NCBI GenBank assembly: GCA_028693705.1
Contig: JAQUUX010000011.1
Location: 1 to 48,936 of the forward strand
Source of the DNA: Lachnospiraceae bacterium
GTDB taxonomy: Bacteria > Bacillota > Clostridia > Lachnospirales > Lachnospiraceae
DNA length: 48,936 nt
Reading direction: 5' to 3'
Shown here: positions 44,986 to 48,936 of the stretch, one piece after another
Layout: every line of letters starts with the position of its first letter
Position numbering within the stretch: position 1 is the first letter of the stretch
The notes under the pieces: generated by a model
Databases searched by the model: none
The model's input: only the letters and a program-made list of their open reading frames with translations
Told to the model about the DNA's origin: nothing
Made by a program: the position numbers and the translations under genes

Positions 44986-46119
44986 TTACTTATTTGCCTG
45001 AACAAGATCAAATAATTTCTTTGCTTCATCTGACTGCATAAACTCGTATGCATTGTAATCAATTGCTGCTCTCATAGATTCGACATCAGATTCAATGAAT
45101 TCCATTCCCTTTGCTTTCAATTCTTCACGGTATTCTGCATCAGAAGTCTTAGTAGACTCTAATCCATAGTGAGAAGCATCAAGACCTGCCTGTAATAAAA
45201 GATTCTGCTCATCTTCGTTCAAAGACTGGAATACTTTGTCTGACATGGAAAATGTTGTAGGTGCATTTAAGTGATTTGTCTGGTTAAAGTAAGGAGCAAC
45301 TTCAAACCATGAATTATGTAAGCAGGTATCCGGTGTATTTTCAACACCTTCTACAACTCCGGTATCCAGTGCAGTGTAAACTTCGCCGGAAGCAAGTGGT
45401 GTAGGAGCAGCACCCATCATCTTAAAGGTATCAACATATAAGGAAGATTCCGGTACTCTCATCTTAAACCCTTTTAAGTCTTCTACAGTGTTAATTGGCT
45501 TTGTAGTATACATATTACGGAATGCCATTACATAATAGCCAAGTGCTTTTACTTTTGCTACATCTGTTAACTGCTGTGATGCATAGTCTCCGGCTTCACT
45601 TTCCAGAACCTTCTGTACCTGATCGTAATCATCATATACATAAGGAAGAATTAAAGCGCCAAGCTGTGGAATAGAATTTACATAAAATTCTACTGCAATA
45701 ATGGCCATATCCAATGTACCTGCTGTTAATGCTTCCAGGTTTTGAGCTTCAGAACCTAATGTTGATCCTTCAAAAACATCTACTGTCATCTTGCCACCGG
45801 ATAATTCATTTACACGATCTGCAAAATAATGTGTTACATCGGCAAGTGCACTTCCGCTTGTTGCTGTTGTAGATAAGGAAAATGTATGTTCTGTTACATT
45901 ATCTACGTTATAAGTGTATGTTGCATCTCCTGATGTTGCAGCTGCTGTTCCTTCAGCCTCTGCTGCTGTTGTTTCTGCTGCAGGTGTTTCAGCTGCTGCC
46001 TCTGTTTCTTTTGTTTCCGGTGCAGTGGTAGTAGTATCAGCTCCTGCAGAACTTCCGCATCCTACGATAGATGCTGTTACCATGACCATAGCCAATAGCA
46101 TTGCGATTTTCTTTTTCAT
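44986..46119 (-). CDS. dctP: TRAP transporter substrate-binding protein (lipoprotein)
   Basis: A 377-residue extracellular binding protein. The lipoprotein signal MLLAMVMVTASIVGCGSS gives a lipid-anchored Cys near residue 21. An Ala/Thr/Glu-rich linker (about 25-68) follows, as usual in Gram-positive SBPs. The DctP fold is then clear: HYFADRVNELSGGKMTVDVFEGSTLGSE, VKALGYYVMAFRNMYTTKPI, KGFKMRVPESSLYVDTFKMMGAAPTPLASGEVYTAL (with the carboxylate-binding Arg in RVPES) and VEGVENTPDTC. It binds an organic acid, likely a sugar acid given the dehydratases at both ends of the locus. Confidence 0.94.
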   Translation of the reverse strand: MKKKIAMLLAMVMVTASIVGCGSSAGADTTTTAPETKETEAAAETPAAETTAAEAEGTAAATSGDATYTYNVDNVTEHTFSLSTTATSGSALADVTHYFADRVNELSGGKMTVDVFEGSTLGSEAQNLEALTAGTLDMAIIAVEFYVNSIPQLGALILPYVYDDYDQVQKVLESEAGDYASQQLTDVAKVKALGYYVMAFRNMYTTKPINTVEDLKGFKMRVPESSLYVDTFKMMGAAPTPLASGEVYTALDTGVVEGVENTPDTCLHNSWFEVAPYFNQTNHLNAPTTFSMSDKVFQSLNEDEQNLLLQAGLDASHYGLESTKTSDAEYREELKAKGMEFIESDVESMRAAIDYNAYEFMQSDEAKKLFDLVQANK

Positions 46120-46155
46120 TACTTCTTCTCCCTTTCATAATAGATGTTGGCAACA

Positions 46156-46417
46156 TGTATTACAAATTGCCTTTTGTTTTTGTTGCTTGTATTACATGTA
46201 TAGATTTTAGCGTTATGCTGTATATTTGTCAATTGTTTTTCTTTTCATTGTGTTATGTTTGTATAATATGTAGTTTTTTATTTTTATTTTTTATGCAATA
46301 TTTCCAATTTATTTTTTTAATGTCGATAAGTTCTTTTATTATTTTTGTTCTATTTGTATTAAATACTTGATTTTTATATCCTGATAAACTACATTAATAT
46401 TACCAACTTGTATTACA
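46156..46417. promoter_or_regulatory. three TGTATTACA operator repeats in the dctP/manD-like divergent region
   Basis: TGTATTACA occurs at 46156-46164, 46188-46196 and 46409-46417; the last two are the longer TTGTATTACAT. It is a perfect odd-centred palindrome (TGTA-T-TACA) with the GT...AC spacing bound by FadR/FCD-type GntR regulators. Two copies lie close to dctP and one close to the divergent dehydratase start, with weaker relatives near 46354 and 46440. The 350-base region is otherwise very AT-rich. Confidence 0.65.
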
Positions 46418-46468
46418 TTATCTATAAATAATGCTTAACTTGTATTTTCAAATCAGAAAGGAGCTTTT

Positions 46469-47722
46469 ATGATTCCCAAAATACGTTCTGTCCGCCCTAT
46501 TGAAACTGCACCTGGCGGCATTAATCTACTGGTCATCAAGATAGAAACAACAGAGGATGGTTTATATGGCCTTGGCTGTGCTACTTTTTCTTACAGATCC
46601 GCGACGATCAAACATTTAGTTGAAACTTATATTGAACCTCTTCTTATAGGAAGAGAGGTTGACCGGATATCGGATATCTGGCAGCTGATGCATCAAAATG
46701 CATATTGGAGATCCGGTCCTATTGAAAACAACGCTATTTCCGGTGTGGATATGGCACTTTGGGATATTAAGGGTAAGATGGCAAATATGCCACTATATCA
46801 ATTACTTGGGGGAAAGCTTCGTGATGGCATACCGGTTTATCAGCATGCTGATGGAGATGACGTAGATGAATTAATAGAGCATATCGAACAATACCGTGAA
46901 GTAGGACTTCGATATGTGAGATGTCAAAATGGTATTTACGGAGGAACGCCTTATGGTACTGTTCCTCAGGAATGTGCCAAAGGTGTACAAGCCGGTACAT
47001 ATATTAATTCCAATGATTATATGCGTAATACTGTTAAAATGTTTGAAAAACTCAGAGATCATTTCGGAGATGAAATTGAATTACTTCATGATGTACATGA
47101 AAGAATCAGTCCGATCCAGGCAAGAAGTTTTTGCCATGAGCTGGATCCTTTCCGTCTATTTTTCCTGGAAGACGTAGTTTCTCCTGAACATGTAAGCTGG
47201 CTTCGGGAGATTCACAACTATTGCACAACTCCGCTTAGTCATGGTGAACTTTATGTGAACAGCAATGATTGGCATGATGCAGTGGTTAATCGAGGTGTAG
47301 ATTATATCCGCTGTCACATTTCCGACATTGGGGGTATCACACCGGCTCTGCGGGCAGCAGCATTTGCAGACTCTTTCGGAATTCGTACCTGTTGGCACTG
47401 TCCACCTGATCTTTCTCCGGTTTCGGCTTCTGCTATTATCAATATTGATCTTGCCTTGCCTAATTTTGGTCTTCAGGAATGGAGTGGTATTGAGACCTAC
47501 CAGTTTCTTCAGCAAAGCGGTGATCATGATGTTGACGCTGCAATGCATGAAGTATTTTCAAATATTCCAGAATATGGTAATGATGGTTATGTTTATGGAA
47601 ATGAACTGCCTGGCCTGGGCGTCGACATTGATGAAAAGGAGGCTGCAAAATATCCTTGTGATCATCCTGTTACTTTATGGACACAGACCAGAAATTCTGA
47701 CGGATCTTTGCAAACACCCTAA
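46469..47722 (+). CDS. enolase-superfamily dehydratase, ManD/RspA type
   Basis: A 417-residue mandelate racemase/muconate lactonizing-type protein in the D-mannonate dehydratase (ManD/RspA) subgroup. Metal ligands fit at DVHER (Asp near 207, with the following His as catalytic base), FFLEDVVSPE (Glu near 234) and LSHGELYVN (Glu near 260), and the late catalytic His at CWHCPPDLSP near 309. RCQNGIYGG and the APGGINLLVIKIET start also match. Members dehydrate D-mannonate and/or D-gluconate to 2-keto-3-deoxygluconate, some only slowly. Facing the TRAP/IlvD-type operon, it likely works on an imported sugar acid. AAAGGAGC precedes the ATG. No 2-keto-3-deoxygluconate kinase or aldolase is in the window. 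Confidence 0.88.
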   Translation: MIPKIRSVRPIETAPGGINLLVIKIETTEDGLYGLGCATFSYRSATIKHLVETYIEPLLIGREVDRISDIWQLMHQNAYWRSGPIENNAISGVDMALWDIKGKMANMPLYQLLGGKLRDGIPVYQHADGDDVDELIEHIEQYREVGLRYVRCQNGIYGGTPYGTVPQECAKGVQAGTYINSNDYMRNTVKMFEKLRDHFGDEIELLHDVHERISPIQARSFCHELDPFRLFFLEDVVSPEHVSWLREIHNYCTTPLSHGELYVNSNDWHDAVVNRGVDYIRCHISDIGGITPALRAAAFADSFGIRTCWHCPPDLSPVSASAIINIDLALPNFGLQEWSGIETYQFLQQSGDHDVDAAMHEVFSNIPEYGNDGYVYGNELPGLGVDIDEKEAAKYPCDHPVTLWTQTRNSDGSLQTP

Positions 47723-47742
47723 TATAAAAAGTGAATAGCAGC

Positions 47743-47784
47743 AAAAATCCAGTTGCTTATATACACACAAGCAACTGGATTTTT
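47743..47784 (+). terminator. intrinsic terminator of the ManD-like gene
   Basis: AAAAATCCAGTTGCTT (47743-47758) and AAGCAACTGGATTTTT (47769-47784) form a perfect 16-bp stem with a 10-base loop and a T run at the end. It lies 20 bases after the stop codon and marks the border to the decayed region on the right. Confidence 0.92.
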
Positions 47785-47785
47785 C

Positions 47786-47835
47786 AACGTTTCCCGGGGA
47801 AATCGAACCCCCAACTGCCCCTAAAGATCACGTCC
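47786..47835 (-). other. tRNA 3'-end-like fragment
   Basis: On the minus strand GGGGGTTCGATTTCCCC looks like a T arm (stem, TTCGATT loop, stem), preceded by GGGGCAGTT. The position that should be the conserved C of the T arm is T, and no matching acceptor or anticodon arm was found around it, so this is not a working tRNA. It may be an old attachment-site remnant next to a mobile element. From here to 48084 nothing coding is seen, apart from a 10/11-bp inverted repeat at 47990-48022 around an A-rich loop. Confidence 0.3.
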
Positions 47836-48034
47836 CGGCTCAGTTATTCCCAGTCAAGCTGAGTTACTGTTAGTTAAGAAAAGCCTTGATTTATCTAGCT
47901 TTTCTGTCATTTCAAGTCAAAATAAGAAAATAGAAATCACTTCATGAAAATCGCTTTTGGGTGGAATATTGTACACTTTTTAAAAATTAGACCCTGTAAG
48001 TATAGAAAAAACTTACAAGGTCGATGTCATTACC

Positions 48035-48070
48035 ACTTCATACAAGTATCTCATACTTTCTGTATGAAGT
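48035..48070. repeat. inverted repeat within the decayed region
   Basis: ACTTCATACA (48035-48044) and TGTATGAAGT (48061-48070) are exact complements, with a second inner pair AGTAT / ATACT, giving a long hairpin. It lies just downstream of the metallophosphoesterase pseudogene and may be its terminator or a remnant of a mobile-element end. Confidence 0.5.
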
Positions 48071-48084
48071 TATATTGTATCAAT

Positions 48085-48524
48085 TCAAATATTTTTCTTA
48101 TAATACTCTATCCACTCATCCAAAGTCAGTGGCTCATAATCCTAATACTTGCAAAAGCAATTTATCATATTACAAGGTATATGCTGCTCCTCACCCTGCG
48201 CATTTCTCGTCACATCGTTTCTGGTAATCTCCTGAAACTGCTCCAGTAATCTCTGATCCTGTGTATCATGCACATGACCTTCCGCCTATTGTCAGACATT
48301 TCGTCATACGGATTAATCCAATTAAATCTACTGGCATCCATTTCCTCAGCATTCCCCCAGGATAAATCTCCGATAATCACTACATCATCATTCTTTCTTA
48401 CCTTACCAGTCCATTTTGTAATCATGTATTCGTTCATTTCTTCCACATTCTGAAAGCCACGATGATCCATGCGTTCATTCATGGCTGAGTGAAAGAAATG
48501 CAAGTCTGCTATATAATATCTCAT
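48085..48524 (-). pseudogene. metallophosphoesterase pseudogene
   Basis: The 5' part (from ATG 48524) encodes MRYYIADLHFFHSAMNERMD and then VVIIGDLSWGNAEEM, the first two metal-binding blocks (DxH and GDxxxxN-like) of the calcineurin-like phosphoesterase family. After about 75 residues the frame loses sense. The next frame, from near 48280, continues with GHVHDTQDQRLLEQFQEITR (the GHxH metal block), IPCNMINCFCKY, then an in-frame TAG at 48142-48144, and DYEPLTLDEWIEYYKKNI ending at 48085. The central part of the enzyme, including the GNHD block, is missing. So the gene carries an internal deletion, a frame change and a nonsense codon. Confidence 0.7.
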
Positions 48525-48536
48525 GCAATCACATCC

Positions 48537-48733
48537 CTATTTTTCCAACATTTTTACCGCTTCAGCAATATATCCATATGCTTCTAATTTTACCTTCTTT
48601 ATGTATGAAAGTTTTTGATATTCCTTTAAAGCCAATTCTTTCCTGTCTGCGCTAAGCCAATTCCTAAATTTACACAAGACACGGTTTTTCCGACTCCACC
48701 TTTTTGATTTGATGTTGCAATTACCTTACACAT
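48537..48733 (-). pseudogene. ParA/Soj ATPase pseudogene with large internal deletion
   Basis: The first 35 codons read MCKVIATSNQKGGVGKTVSC and VNLGIGLAQTGK, the deviant Walker A of ParA-type partition ATPases. The frame then stops at a TAA (48626-48628), and a neighbouring frame runs through a short charged helical segment (ELALKEYQKLSYIKKVKLEAYGYIAEAVKMLEK in parts) to a TAG at 48537. About 200 residues of a normal ParA are missing. Whether the tail belongs to ParA or to another gene is uncertain. GGAGG precedes the ATG. Such ParA genes are typical of integrative and conjugative elements and plasmids of Firmicutes. Confidence 0.65.
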
Positions 48734-48745
48734 AGTCATGTCCTC

Positions 48746-48936
48746 CTATTTATCCCAATTATTTTTCATCCATAGTTTCAATATTTCTAATATTTCTCTT
48801 TTCATCTGTTCTGCTGAATAACTAGATGGAAAGAATCTGTATAGCTGTTCATTTTTAAATACCACTCGATCTATTTCTTTCTGCTTTATTTCACTAAGAA
48901 TATCCTGCATTCCTTCAAATGTTAGCGTACCTTCTG
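48746..48936 (-). CDS. C-terminal end of a ParB-like partition protein (partial)
   Basis: Only the last 60 or so codons are inside the window. The frame is EGTLTFEGMQDILSEIKQKE followed by VVFKNEQLYRFFPSSYSAEQMKREILEILKLWMKNNWDK and TAG. The RFFPxxY ... MxxxIxxxLxxW pattern resembles the C-terminus of ParB proteins coded by conjugative elements of Clostridia. The gene starts beyond the right edge, so its integrity is unknown. It lies 13 bases upstream of the ParA remnant. Confidence 0.5.
   Translation of the reverse strand, partial: EGTLTFEGMQDILSEIKQKEIDRVVFKNEQLYRFFPSSYSAEQMKREILEILKLWMKNNWDK

Noticed and set aside
47328-47738. A 136-codon frame inside the ManD-like gene
   Set aside because: Out-of-frame reading of a well-supported enzyme gene.
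47990-48022. CRISPR or repeat-array candidate in the AT-rich right end
   Set aside because: Only single inverted repeats are present; there is no series of equal direct repeats with spacers.

Overview
The window reads as a chromosome segment of a low-GC anaerobic Firmicute of the Clostridia, most likely Lachnospiraceae. The basis is protein character, AT-rich intergenic DNA, strong AGGAGG ribosome sites, an oxygen-independent (cbi-type) cobalamin route, and lineage-typical families such as the TSCPD protein, the HPr-like protein and an HTH-fused hybrid kinase. Species cannot be told from this sequence alone. TAG ends apparently intact genes (thioesterase, accC), so the standard code applies.

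Layout. 1-4.0 kb: RlmI-like rRNA methyltransferase, trpS, an AlkD-like protein, a YbgC-like thioesterase and tRNA-Pro(CGG) with its own promoter and terminator. 4.0-7.6 kb: an HPt-receiver protein beside a broken HTH/PAS/hybrid-kinase locus (one frameshift plus one in-frame TAA). 7.7-23.4 kb: one minus-strand cobalamin operon of 15 genes under a cobalamin riboswitch. It encodes every corrin-ring step from C20 methylation on, plus amidation, aminopropanol attachment and nucleotide-loop assembly; cbiJ-cbiE-cbiT and cbiA-cbiL are fused. No cobaltochelatase, precorrin-2 synthesis, adenosyltransferase or cobalt importer is in view.

23.6-31 kb: a TauE/SafE permease, then a seven-gene minus-strand operon pxpB-pxpC-accB-accC-ycsI-pxpA-(NRAMP-like). 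It joins the three 5-oxoprolinase subunits to biotin carboxylase, biotin carrier, a D-glutamate-cyclase-like UPF0317 protein and an NRAMP fold that has lost its metal-binding residues. This is the best candidate for an under-described system. 31-33.5 kb: trmB-trxA-gammaCA-AEC permease operon. 33.7-40.4 kb: housekeeping genes (D,D-carboxypeptidase, DEDDh exonuclease, HPr-like protein, pgi, TSCPD protein, murG) and a membrane-protein gene broken by an in-frame TAG.

40.5-47.8 kb: a sugar-acid module. A TRAP transporter (dctPQM), a GntR/FCD regulator and an IlvD/Edd dehydratase lie on the minus strand, facing a ManD/RspA-type enolase-superfamily dehydratase. The shared intergenic region carries three exact TGTATTACA sites, a likely operator for the regulator. 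47.8-48.9 kb: decayed remains of a mobile element (metallophosphoesterase, ParA and ParB-like fragments, all on the minus strand).
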